Positions 24,849 through 32,854 of a DNA stretch of 64,000 bases are shown one piece after another. This DNA comes from Maribacter sp. (GTDB lineage Bacteria > Bacteroidota > Bacteroidia > Flavobacteriales > Flavobacteriaceae). The notes beneath the pieces were generated by a model. The model saw only the letters and a program-made list of their open reading frames with translations, was not told where the DNA came from and made no database searches. Where the stretch lies: contig JAHENB010000008.1 in assembly GCA_024643345.1 (NCBI GenBank), forward strand, positions 10,949 through 74,948, written 5' to 3'. Positions within the stretch are counted from its first letter, which is position 1; each line of letters begins with the position of its first letter. A program made the position numbers and the translations under genes.

Positions 24849-25328
24849 TTATAAAAAAGAAGCAAGCGCTTTCTTGAGTTCCTCCGGTTTTTGGGTTCCG
24901 ATAAGGTACTTGCCCCCATCTTTTAAATGTAGTGCCAATCCCTGGTTTCCTTTGATATTATATACCGTCCCATATTTGAAGCTGAGCCTGATCCCGTAGC
25001 CCACAAAGCGATATTTAATGATTTCGACCCTTTCGATGTCGTCCCATTTAAACTGTTTGCTAAAGAGGGGGATATATCGAATCGAGATGGTTTTTTCATC
25101 TATTTTGGTAATCAGGGTCATCGACCAAAAGAAAATACAGAACGCCAGCATACCAAAGGCAAAGACAATCAAGCCGATGTTCGACATGGGATGGTTTCCA
25201 AAAGGTTTTTTAAATAGGATCTGTTGAATGATCCCAAAAAGCGGGATGCTCATCGCAAAGAGCGATAGTAGCCAGAGGAAGGCCCTGCCAAACTGTTGTC
25301 TTTCCTTAAATAGCACAGATTTTTCCAT
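24849..25328 (-). CDS. Membrane protein with PH-like domain, unknown
   Basis: 159 residues: two hydrophobic helices (FLWLLSLFAMSIPLFGII and IGLIVFAFGMLAFCIFFWSM) followed by a beta-rich C-terminal half (KIDEKTISIRYIPLFSKQFKWDDIERVEI, then KYLIGTQKPEELKKAL). This layout matches bacterial PH-like membrane proteins of unknown role. No partner gene is obvious. The ATG at 25328 is the natural start. Confidence 0.75.
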   Translation of the reverse strand: MEKSVLFKERQQFGRAFLWLLSLFAMSIPLFGIIQQILFKKPFGNHPMSNIGLIVFAFGMLAFCIFFWSMTLITKIDEKTISIRYIPLFSKQFKWDDIERVEIIKYRFVGYGIRLSFKYGTVYNIKGNQGLALHLKDGGKYLIGTQKPEELKKALASFL

Positions 25329-25373
25329 CTCAATTATAACTGGCCCATCGGGGCAAATTTAGTAATATGGTCT

Positions 25374-25835
25374 TTATCCCTTCAATTTTACAGCCCACTC
25401 AAAATTGAAAGTGGAGACCACGATCCCGTCTTCATTGAGGCCAACCGAACGCATCCAGCAGGTTTGCCCCTCCCCCGTGGCAACGGTTTTAACAATGGCT
25501 TCTTTGATCAAATGGCCTTCTTCACAAGTGAAGGTGATCTTCCCTGTGGCCTTTTTCGAAAAATTGGCGTTGTTATTGGCCACCAACATGGATATGGACT
25601 TCCCGCTTTCCTGGATATGGTAGGTAGCCAAGGCACCTGTGCACAACTCTGCAGCCATGCCCTGAACCGCCCAAAACATCGATCTGAACGGATTTTGGTT
25701 GATCCATCGGTGGCGAACGGTCGATATGGCACAGTGAGAATCAATGGATTTTAGACGAACCCCGCACCACCAGGCGGCCGGTAATTTAAAAAAAGCAAAA
25801 GTATTGAACTTACCCGCAGTTATTGACATTTCCAA
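25374..25835 (-). CDS. DUF4442 hot-dog fold protein (putative thioesterase)
   Basis: 153 residues, single hot-dog domain: PAAWWCGVRLKSIDSHCAIST, then HRWINQNPFRSMFWAVQGMAAELCTG, the family's most conserved block, and SMLVANNNANFSKKATGKITFTC. DUF4442 proteins are presumed acyl-CoA thioesterases; catalytic residues and substrate are not established. Cytosolic. No operon partner is evident. Confidence 0.85.
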   Translation of the reverse strand: MEMSITAGKFNTFAFFKLPAAWWCGVRLKSIDSHCAISTVRHRWINQNPFRSMFWAVQGMAAELCTGALATYHIQESGKSISMLVANNNANFSKKATGKITFTCEEGHLIKEAIVKTVATGEGQTCWMRSVGLNEDGIVVSTFNFEWAVKLKG

Positions 25836-25901
25836 GCATATTTGACTTAAAAGTATTGAAAATAATCGAATATTGAATTGTTAATTATTTGTTAATTATT
25901 A

Positions 25902-25943
25902 GTACTATGTGTTGCATAGTACCTTCTTTTGGATATATATTTG
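25902..25943 (+). promoter_or_regulatory. Promoter with overlapping palindrome upstream of the DUF4870/PadR cluster
   Basis: A -7 element TATATTTG (25936-25943) matches the Bacteroidota TAnnTTTG consensus. A TTG at 25912-25914 lies 21 bp upstream, as the -33 element. The TTG is in the centre of a perfect palindrome GTACTATG-TGTTG-CATAGTAC (25902-25922), placed so that a bound regulator would block the polymerase. PadR, encoded 1.2 kb downstream, is the obvious candidate, since PadR operators commonly contain ATGT/ACAT-like dyads. Confidence 0.6.
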
Positions 25944-25962
25944 TATAAGAAAATAACATGCC

Positions 25963-26445
25963 ATGACTAATACCTTATCAAAACACGAGCGAAACTTATC
26001 GGCCCTGATCCATGCCTCCACTTTTTCAAAGTTCTTTATCCCGTTTGGAAATTTTATTATTCCGTTGGTGCTATGGACCGCCAACAAAAAGGAATACGAA
26101 TTTGTGGATTACAATGGCAAGCAGGCGCTGAACTTCCAAATCAGTATGTTGTTGTATTCCATAGCATTGGGCATTATCAGTATTCCATTTATTATCGGCT
26201 TCTTTCCGGACCTTTTCGACTGGAATCATTTTGGCCTTAACGGTTTGAGCCATTATAATAATTTCAACCTGCATTTTGACCGCGAGGATTTTCATTTTGG
26301 CAAGTGGATGTTACCCATCGGTTTCGCTGGATTGGCCCAAGGGGCGCTGTGGATAGTGAATATCGTATATACGATTTTGGCTACGGTTAGAACCAATGAG
26401 GGACAGACCTTTCAATATCCCATCACCATAAACTTTATAAAATAA
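25963..26445 (+). CDS. DUF4870 membrane protein
   Basis: 160 residues, DUF4870: first helix after LSALIHASTFSKFFIPFGNFIIPLVLW, then the hallmark KKEYEFVDYNGKQALNFQIS, and two more helices ending in NEGQTFQYPITINFI. Function unknown; the family recurs in envelope-stress type clusters. First gene of the run that includes PadR, PspC and GIN-domain genes; its stop overlaps the next start by 1 bp. Confidence 0.88.
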   Translation: MTNTLSKHERNLSALIHASTFSKFFIPFGNFIIPLVLWTANKKEYEFVDYNGKQALNFQISMLLYSIALGIISIPFIIGFFPDLFDWNHFGLNGLSHYNNFNLHFDREDFHFGKWMLPIGFAGLAQGALWIVNIVYTILATVRTNEGQTFQYPITINFIK

Positions 26446-26942
26446 TGAAACGCCTTACCATCATAAAAAACTTCGCTTTCGTTCTATCGATCTTGGCCAT
26501 GGCCCTTACAATAAGTTCCTTTGTGGAAATAGATAAGGGAGCGAACCACCGGCAAAATGAAGATAAGGACTTATTTGAAACCATTTCCAAAATGGACAGC
26601 CTCTATTTCTCGGCCTATAACCATTGTGATCTTGCCACCCAGGCCTCAATGTTATCGGACAGTGTTGAGTTTTATCATGACCAAGGCGGTCTCTCCACTT
26701 CCAAAAAGGATATTTTGGAGAAGACCAAAGAAAATATATGCGGGAAGATCACCAGGGAAGTAGTCGCGGGCAGTATCGAGGTATATCCCATTAAAGACTA
26801 CGGCGCGGTGGAAATTGGAATGCACAAATTCCATAACAATCAGGAACCCACGGGGACCCCGTCACGTGCAAGCAAGTTTATCGTGATATGGCAACAGCAA
26901 AACAACAGTTGGCAAATGGCAAGGGTCATCAGCCTACATTAA
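26445..26942 (+). CDS. Secreted DUF4440 / NTF2-like protein
   Basis: 165 residues. N-terminal hydrophobic signal (FAFVLSILAMALTISSFVEI) then an NTF2-like cone fold: DLFETISKMDSLYFSAYNHCDLATQASMLSDSVEFYHDQGGLS and a C-terminal strand RASKFIVIWQQQNNSWQMARVISLH. The family binds or converts small ligands; no catalytic residues are evident. Transcribed with DUF4870 (1-bp overlap). Confidence 0.8.
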   Translation: MKRLTIIKNFAFVLSILAMALTISSFVEIDKGANHRQNEDKDLFETISKMDSLYFSAYNHCDLATQASMLSDSVEFYHDQGGLSTSKKDILEKTKENICGKITREVVAGSIEVYPIKDYGAVEIGMHKFHNNQEPTGTPSRASKFIVIWQQQNNSWQMARVISLH

Positions 26943-27017
26943 AAATGTGTCGATACAAAAATGGGTACTCATCACACCCGGTAATAGGAGTTTAACCATC
27001 AATCAAAATCAAACGGA

Positions 27018-27134
27018 ATGTTTATTCATCGATCAGAAAACGAACAGTTAACCCAAGCAGACGATCAGTTCAGAGGCATTGACAAAATCCCCCACATGAG
27101 TCGGTACTGCACCAAAATCAAAATGAAGTTATGA
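27018..27134 (+). CDS. Possible leader peptide overlapping padR (38 aa)
   Basis: Too short for the track. ATG 27018 opens a frame (MFIHRSENEQLTQADDQFRG...) that ends in TGA overlapping the padR ATG (ATGA). The overlap would couple translation of padR to this ORF. No family; composition alone does not prove coding. Confidence 0.25.
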   Translation: MFIHRSENEQLTQADDQFRGIDKIPHMSRYCTKIKMKL

Positions 27135-27472
27135 ATGTAGAAAACACAAAAGCACAGATGCGCAAGGGGGTTTTGGAGTATTGCATTCTTTCCGTACTCA
27201 ATGGAAAGGACAAGTATGCCTCCGAAATTCTAGATACCCTGAAAGACGCAAAAATGCTCGTGGTAGAGGGTACGATCTATCCACTGCTCACTAGGTTAAA
27301 GAATGCGGGCTTGCTCAACTACCGTTGGGAAGAATCGACTTCAGGACCCCCAAGAAAGTACTATACTTTAACAGAGACCGGTAAACTGTTCCTTAAGGAA
27401 TTGGATACCACTTGGGATGAACTCAGAAATGCCACGAATCTGGTAACCAACACTAAAAAAAGTAAAAAATGA
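27131..27472 (+). CDS. PadR family transcriptional regulator
   Basis: 113 residues, winged-helix PadR-S1 type: AQMRKGVLEYCILSVLNGKDKYASEILDTL, then VVEGTIYPLLTRLKNAGLLNYRWEESTSGPPRKYYTLTETGK, the highly conserved recognition region. Such repressors respond to ligands or membrane stress. It overlaps the PspC gene by 4 bp, and the trio PadR-PspC-GIN is common in flavobacteria, where PadR probably controls its own operon. Candidate operator: palindrome at 25902-25922. Confidence 0.93.
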   Translation: MNVENTKAQMRKGVLEYCILSVLNGKDKYASEILDTLKDAKMLVVEGTIYPLLTRLKNAGLLNYRWEESTSGPPRKYYTLTETGKLFLKELDTTWDELRNATNLVTNTKKSKK

Positions 27473-29217
27473 ACAAGACAGTAAACATAAATCTCGCCAA
27501 TATCCTTTTTCATATTGATGAAGATGCGTACAATAAAATGAGACGTTACCTGGAGGCCGTAAAACGATCCTTCACCAATACACCGGGGAGCGATGAAATA
27601 TTGGCAGACATAGAGGCACGCATCGCTGAACTTTTCCATGAAAAGTTACAGGACGAACGACAGGTCATTACCCAAAAAGAGGTAGATGAGGTCATCGCCA
27701 TTATGGGGCAACCCGAAGATTATATGGTCGATGAAGACATCTTTGAAGATGAGCCCAGGTCCGCAACGGGCCAAGAGACAAAAAGGGTCAAAAAACTGTA
27801 TCGCGACACCGAGAACAAATATGTGGCCGGCGTATCCGCAGGCTTGGCGCACTATTTCAATGTGGAGCCCGTATGGATACGCCTCGCCTGGATCTTGCTC
27901 ACCGTTGGTTCCAGCGGAGGGTTTATTTTGATCTACGGGTTGCTTTGGATTTTGATACCGGAAGCGGTGACCACCTCCCAAAAACTCGATATGCGCGGTG
28001 AAGCCGTTAATATCAGCAATATAGAGCGAAAGGTAAAGGAAGGTTTTGAAGAGATGGCCGATAAGATCAAAAGTGTCGACTATGATAAGGTAGGGAACAA
28101 AGTGAAGGATAGCGGTAAGACCTTTTTCGATACCGTTGGCGATATCATAATGTTCCTCTTCAAAATTGTTGGTAAATTTATCGGTATCATCCTTATCATT
28201 ATAGGTGCAGCAACCATTATCGGGCTATTCATCGGTATGCTCACCGTAGGGGCGCTCGACTGGATCCATTTGCCGGGCGTTGATTTTTATGACATGGTCA
28301 ATGCCACCAATACCCCGGTCTGGATCGTTTCGTTAATGGCCTTTTTTGCGATTGGCATTCCCTTTTTCTTTCTGCTTTACCTAGGCCTGAAAATCTTGGT
28401 GACCAACTTAAAATCCATCGGGAACATCGCCAAATTTTCCTTATTGGGCCTTTGGTTGATCTCGATCATCGCCTTGATCGTCATGGGCGTTCGGCAGGCC
28501 GCTGCACATGCCTATACGGGCAGTGTTACCCAAGGTGAGGAACTCTATATGGAAAACCTTCAAGATACCCTGAACATTGAATTGGTGTCTTCATCGTTCG
28601 AATATGCCGACCATAGGAACGTGAGCGTGGATGGGATGACCATCAGTACGGATGAAAATGGGGCTGAAGTCTTCGTTTCCAAGGATGTAAGGTTCAATAT
28701 CAAAAAATCGAAGGACTCACTGGTCAGGATCGAAGTGCGCAAAGAAGCAAACGGCCCCTCGTTCAACGAGGCCAAGGCCACTTCGGAGAAGATCGTCTAT
28801 GGTTATGAAATGGAAGGTAATACGCTGCTTTTAGACGACTTCCTGACCACGGCAAGGGAAAACAAGTTCATGGACCAAGAGGTGCGCGCCAATCTTTATT
28901 TACCCGCCGGTACCCTCTTTGGCCTCACCGTCGGAAACAGCAACCGATGCTGGTCGATACGTTCGGAAAACGATCAGGACATGGACGGGTGCGAAGTGTC
29001 CAAATACCTTTGGAAAATGGGTTCCGACGGCGAAATGGACTGCCTCAACTGTCCGGAAAGCAATGACAACGGGGAAAATCAAAATGAAAATAACCGTGTG
29101 ATCATCAACGAAGATGGAATAGACATCAACATCAGGGATAATGGGGAATCCTTTAAAATGAAAATAGATGAAAACGGTGTTGACATCAAGGCCAAGGACA
29201 GTGAAAACAATCGATAA
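27469..29217 (+). CDS. PspC domain membrane protein
   Basis: 582 residues. The N-terminal 90 residues (KTVNINLANILFHIDEDAYNKM ... ADIEARIAELFHEKL) form a conserved cytosolic domain, followed by the PspC domain (RVKKLYRDTENKYVAGVSAGLAHYFNVEPVWIRL), several membrane helices (28.1-28.5 kb) and a beta-rich C-terminal region with acidic, Asn-rich end. PspC in enterobacteria senses envelope stress and regulates the phage-shock response. This larger flavobacterial type is uncharacterised. Its context with PadR and a GIN-domain lipoprotein suggests a membrane-integrity system. Confidence 0.88.
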   Translation: MNKTVNINLANILFHIDEDAYNKMRRYLEAVKRSFTNTPGSDEILADIEARIAELFHEKLQDERQVITQKEVDEVIAIMGQPEDYMVDEDIFEDEPRSATGQETKRVKKLYRDTENKYVAGVSAGLAHYFNVEPVWIRLAWILLTVGSSGGFILIYGLLWILIPEAVTTSQKLDMRGEAVNISNIERKVKEGFEEMADKIKSVDYDKVGNKVKDSGKTFFDTVGDIIMFLFKIVGKFIGIILIIIGAATIIGLFIGMLTVGALDWIHLPGVDFYDMVNATNTPVWIVSLMAFFAIGIPFFFLLYLGLKILVTNLKSIGNIAKFSLLGLWLISIIALIVMGVRQAAAHAYTGSVTQGEELYMENLQDTLNIELVSSSFEYADHRNVSVDGMTISTDENGAEVFVSKDVRFNIKKSKDSLVRIEVRKEANGPSFNEAKATSEKIVYGYEMEGNTLLLDDFLTTARENKFMDQEVRANLYLPAGTLFGLTVGNSNRCWSIRSENDQDMDGCEVSKYLWKMGSDGEMDCLNCPESNDNGENQNENNRVIINEDGIDINIRDNGESFKMKIDENGVDIKAKDSENNR

Positions 29218-29361
29218 TTACGGTTGGGACACGTATTTCAACAATTCGGTAAACCAAAGTGGCATACCACACAATGAAACATGAATTTTACATCAATCAA
29301 TAATCAATTGCCGTATGCCATGTCTTTCACAAACAGGGCCACGGCAGCTAAAACTATAACC

Positions 29362-30105
29362 ATGACAGCACTAGTAAAAATTACCATCGCATTATTGCTC
29401 ACCCTCCTTTTGGCCTCCTGTGGCTTTGATATCCAAATTGGCGACATGGATGGGTTCGGATCCGGAAAAAAAGGCAACGGAATCGTCACCAAAGAAATCC
29501 GTAAAGTAAACCAAGAATTTACTGAAATTACCGCTTCTGAAGGTTTGACGGTCTATGTGACCCAGGCCGAGGATTTTGAGATCACAGTGGAGGCCGATGA
29601 AAATATCATCGATCTGATAGGAACAGATGTCAATAATGGTAAATTAAAGGTGCATGCCATTAAAAATATTGGCAGGGCCACGAAAAACGTGTACATATCG
29701 CTTCCCAATGTGGCCGCCCTGAGAGGCTCGAGCGGTGCCCAACTCACTACAAGGAATAGGGTCAAAAGCGATAAGATGGAAATCGACGGCAGCAGCGGTG
29801 CCATCGTAAACATTGAAATCGATGCGGAAGAATTATATATTGAAGCCAGCAGTGGGGCCAATCTTGACATTTCCGGGGCTACCGATTCCGCAGAGGTGGA
29901 AGTAAGCAGTGGCGGCAATATTGATGCCGACGATTTGCAGGCTAAAGATTGCCGGGCCGAGGCCAGTAGTGGGGGCAATGTAACGATCAACGTCTCAGAA
30001 TCCCTTGTAGCGGAGGCCAGCAGTGGGGGTAATATTTCCTATACTGGGCAACCCAAAGTAAGCACAAAGAAAAGTTTTTCGGGAAGCGTTACCCAAAGCA
30101 ACTAA
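29362..30105 (+). CDS. GIN-domain (DUF2807) lipoprotein
   Basis: About 247 residues from ATG 29362 (MTALVKITIALLLTLLLASC), a lipoprotein signal; the track's 29281 start adds 27 residues before it. The mature part is a right-handed beta-helix-like DUF2807 domain with repeated SSGA/SSGG turns: RGSSGAQL, DGSSGAIV, EASSGANL, EVSSGGNI, EASSGGNV, EASSGGNI. Likely periplasmic or surface, attached by lipid. Last gene of the PadR-PspC unit, ending in a terminator. Molecular role unknown. Confidence 0.88.
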   Translation: MTALVKITIALLLTLLLASCGFDIQIGDMDGFGSGKKGNGIVTKEIRKVNQEFTEITASEGLTVYVTQAEDFEITVEADENIIDLIGTDVNNGKLKVHAIKNIGRATKNVYISLPNVAALRGSSGAQLTTRNRVKSDKMEIDGSSGAIVNIEIDAEELYIEASSGANLDISGATDSAEVEVSSGGNIDADDLQAKDCRAEASSGGNVTINVSESLVAEASSGGNISYTGQPKVSTKKSFSGSVTQSN

Positions 30106-30128
30106 ATTCGATCAAAACCAGCTATTCC

Positions 30129-30172
30129 AAACCTTGTTGACCCACTCCCATGGGCCGACAAGGTTTTTTTTT
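30129..30172 (+). terminator. Rho-independent terminator after the GIN-domain gene
   Basis: AAACCTTGT ... ACAAGGTTTTTTTTT: a 9-bp stem with a 20-nt loop that is itself partly paired (CCCA/TGGG), followed by a run of nine T. Confidence 0.88.
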
Positions 30173-30215
30173 GTGATGCTCAGGGTTTGTTTATATTAGT
30201 GCAAATATTCAGCAG

Positions 30216-31229
30216 ATGCAGTTGGTCCTTAAAAAATATGTGCTCCCGTTAAAACATACCTTCAGTATTTCAAGAGAGTCCCATGACGAGCAGGATTCGC
30301 TGATCGTGGCGATTTCCCTTGATGGGAAAACTGGGTACGGCGAATCAACCTCCAATCCTTATTATCGCATTACCGTTGCAAGTATGATCGCAGAAATCGA
30401 AGCGGTGCGCAAAGAATTGGAATCGTACCCTTTCAGTACACCGGAAGACCTGCATGCCTTTCTCGTTTCGAAGGGCCTTAGCAATTTTGCGATCTGTGCG
30501 CTAGATCTTGCCGCCCACGATCTTTATGGAAAACGCTTGGGGAAACCACTTTACGAAATTTGGGGTACCCGTATGGACAGATACCCCATCACCAATTATA
30601 CCATAGGTATCGACACCGTTGAAAAAATGGTCGCCAAAATAAAGGAAATGCCCTGGCCTATTTACAAGATCAAATTGGGCACCAAGGACGACATCGACCT
30701 CGTTAAGGCACTGCGCCAACATACCGATGCCATATTTCGGATCGATGCCAACTGTTCATGGTCGGCCAGGGAAACCATAACCAATGCTCCTCAGCTGAAG
30801 GCTTTGGGCGTCGAGTTTTTAGAGCAGCCCCTAAAAGCATCAGACTGGCAAGGGATGGAACGGGTGGCGCACCATAGCGTCTTGCCCGTAATCGCAGATG
30901 AAAGCTGTATCGTGGAAGGGGATGTGAATAAATGTGGGCTCCATTTCAATGGAATCAATATAAAACTTACGAAATGCGGGGGGCTCACCCCTGCCCTGCG
31001 CATGATCAAGGAAGCCAAACAATTGGGGTTAAAGGTCATGGTAGGCTGTATGACAGAATCTACAGTGGGCATTTCAGCCATTGCACAGCTATTGCCACAG
31101 CTCGACTATGTGGACATGGATGGCCCGTTGCTGCTGAGGGAGGATATCGCGGAAGGAGTGAAAATACTGCCCGGCGGAAAATTGCGCTTCCCTGTACAAG
31201 GGGGTAGCGGCATTACCATGCTCAAATGA
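30216..31229 (+). CDS. Dipeptide epimerase (L-Ala-D/L-Glu type), enolase superfamily
   Basis: 337 residues. Epimerises dipeptides released from peptidoglycan (L-Ala-D-Glu to L-Ala-L-Glu) or related dipeptides. Capping domain, then barrel motifs: KIKLGT (catalytic Lys), DANCSW, FLEQPL, IADESC and KLTKCGG (second catalytic Lys). C-terminal MVGCMTESTVGISA is typical of the Ala-Glu epimerase branch. No signal peptide; cytosolic. It overlaps the next gene by 4 bp. Precise dipeptide specificity cannot be read by eye. Confidence 0.88.
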   Translation: MQLVLKKYVLPLKHTFSISRESHDEQDSLIVAISLDGKTGYGESTSNPYYRITVASMIAEIEAVRKELESYPFSTPEDLHAFLVSKGLSNFAICALDLAAHDLYGKRLGKPLYEIWGTRMDRYPITNYTIGIDTVEKMVAKIKEMPWPIYKIKLGTKDDIDLVKALRQHTDAIFRIDANCSWSARETITNAPQLKALGVEFLEQPLKASDWQGMERVAHHSVLPVIADESCIVEGDVNKCGLHFNGINIKLTKCGGLTPALRMIKEAKQLGLKVMVGCMTESTVGISAIAQLLPQLDYVDMDGPLLLREDIAEGVKILPGGKLRFPVQGGSGITMLK

Positions 31230-32275
31230 TCCATTTTATCGATTCATTTCCGGGAAGGGAAATAATAATTGGCGAAAAACCATTCCTTTACTTTGGTGGC
31301 ACGGCCTATTTGGGCGTTCAGACCCACAACGACTTTCAGCAAACTTTGATCAAGAACATCAAAACCTACGGCACGGGCTATGGGGCCTCACGAAAATCGA
31401 ACGTTCGGTTTTCAATTTTTGATCAAGCGGAACAAACACTGGCCTCATGGGCCGGAAGTGAAGCCTGTACCACGCTATCCTCTGGGTTTTTAGCGGGCCA
31501 ACTTGTCGCACAACATTTTGATCTTCCACAATACAAACGCTTCTATGCGCCCCATTGCCATTCGGCCCTATATATTTCGAAAACTGATAGTTACACTACC
31601 TTCATCGCTATGGACATGGCGATAAGGAAGCACTTGACCACCCATAAAAAAAGTATTCCAGTTGTTTTCATGGACAGTATTGATTTTTCAGGTGGGAATT
31701 ATCCTGGTTTTGAAGGGTTAAGAGCCTTGCCCCTGCAACAGTTGGTCTTAGTGGTCGACGATTCCCATGGTATCGGTATCGTAGGGGATCAAGGTGCCGG
31801 TGTTTACCGTAGCCTTAAAAAATTGCATCCAAAAGATTTGGTGGTATGCTGCTCCTTGGGCAAAGGATTTGGACTGCAGGCCGGGGCGATCTTTGGGAGT
31901 CAAAACAGGATCGATCTATTGACCGCCACCGATTTTTTCGGTGGGGCGAGTCCGTCGGCCCCTGCAGCCATGGCAACATTTTTACAGAGCCAAAGTCTTT
32001 TACATGGCCAAAGGGCCCTTTTGCAAAAGAACATCGATTTTTTCCTAGCGGCACTTCGTAATCCCGGGCATTTCAAATATATGCCCAACCATCCCACCTT
32101 TGGTTATGACGATGCCCATTTGACCCAATACCTGTACGATCATGGGATCATAACAACGAACTTCCAATATCCAAATGAATCGGCATCGGTAATGAGCCGC
32201 ATCGTGCTCAGTGCGGCACATCGGCAGGAAGATCTCTTTAAATTGGCAGCCTCGGTCAATGACTTCATCGGTTGA
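31226..32275 (+). CDS. PLP-dependent aminotransferase class I/II (KBL/AONS-like)
   Basis: 349 residues, fold type I. Motifs: YFGGTAYLGVQTH and GYGASRKSNVRFSIF near the N-terminus, VVDDSHGIG (PLP-contacting Asp), and SLGKGFGLQAG with the Schiff-base Lys. The text resembles alpha-oxoamine synthases (8-amino-7-oxononanoate synthase, 2-amino-3-ketobutyrate ligase) but is shorter than their 380-400 residues. The Gly-rich GTxxNxG block is replaced. Coupled by ATGA to the dipeptide epimerase, so it may act on amino acids released downstream of it; this is inference. Confidence 0.8.
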   Translation: MIHFIDSFPGREIIIGEKPFLYFGGTAYLGVQTHNDFQQTLIKNIKTYGTGYGASRKSNVRFSIFDQAEQTLASWAGSEACTTLSSGFLAGQLVAQHFDLPQYKRFYAPHCHSALYISKTDSYTTFIAMDMAIRKHLTTHKKSIPVVFMDSIDFSGGNYPGFEGLRALPLQQLVLVVDDSHGIGIVGDQGAGVYRSLKKLHPKDLVVCCSLGKGFGLQAGAIFGSQNRIDLLTATDFFGGASPSAPAAMATFLQSQSLLHGQRALLQKNIDFFLAALRNPGHFKYMPNHPTFGYDDAHLTQYLYDHGIITTNFQYPNESASVMSRIVLSAAHRQEDLFKLAASVNDFIG

Positions 32276-32327
32276 GATTTTTCCAAGGGTCCTACAATCG
32301 GCAGATCCGTAATATTTCCAACTTCTT

Positions 32328-32361
32328 TTTGTTAAATTAAAAAATAATAATTGTATCTTTT
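32328..32361 (+). promoter_or_regulatory. Predicted Bacteroidota-type promoter
   Basis: A TTTTTG (-33) and, 22 bp further, TATCTTTT (-7, one mismatch to TAnnTTTG) lie 38 bp before the start of the secreted 148-aa protein. Spacing is at the long end of the usual range. Confidence 0.4.
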
Positions 32362-32398
32362 AGGTATTGCAATAGCCACTAACTAAAAGAACACGATT

Positions 32399-32845
32399 AT
32401 GAAAAAAATATTAGGATTGGTTTTCCTCCTATTGATTCTGGTTTCAGCTACCGAATTAACCAAACCAACACAGCAAACCCCACTCACTTTGGAGGGCAGT
32501 TGGGAACTTATCAATCGCTTTAATTACGACGGTCTAAACGTATCCGACACCATCCCCAATTTAAATGGGTACCGACAAGTGAAAATATATAGTAAAGGAA
32601 AGGTAATGTGGACCAGATATGCCCCGGACGACCCTGCAGATTGGTTCGGATATGGCACTTATACCAATACCGATAATCGCTTGGAAGAACGATTGGAATA
32701 TGGTTCAAAACCCATGATGCAAGCCATTGATACCATACAGACCTTCGTTTTTGAACTGGTGCTCTATAAGGACAGTTACAGCCAGATTACTTTGGATGAA
32801 GACGGAAACCGAACCTTTTCCGAAAACTACAAGCGCATCGACTAA
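32399..32845 (+). CDS. Secreted lipocalin-like protein, unknown
   Basis: 148 residues, with a hydrophobic signal (MKKILGLVFLLLILVSATEL). The mature protein opens with LEGSWELINRFNYDG, followed by strands YRQVKIYSKGKVMWTRYAPD, GYGTYTNTDNRLEERLEYGS and FVFELVLYKDSYSQITLDED: the GxW start and beta pattern of small lipocalin-like domains common in Bacteroidota. Ligand unknown. Confidence 0.78.
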   Translation: MKKILGLVFLLLILVSATELTKPTQQTPLTLEGSWELINRFNYDGLNVSDTIPNLNGYRQVKIYSKGKVMWTRYAPDDPADWFGYGTYTNTDNRLEERLEYGSKPMMQAIDTIQTFVFELVLYKDSYSQITLDEDGNRTFSENYKRID

Positions 32846-32854
32846 AACCTAAAC

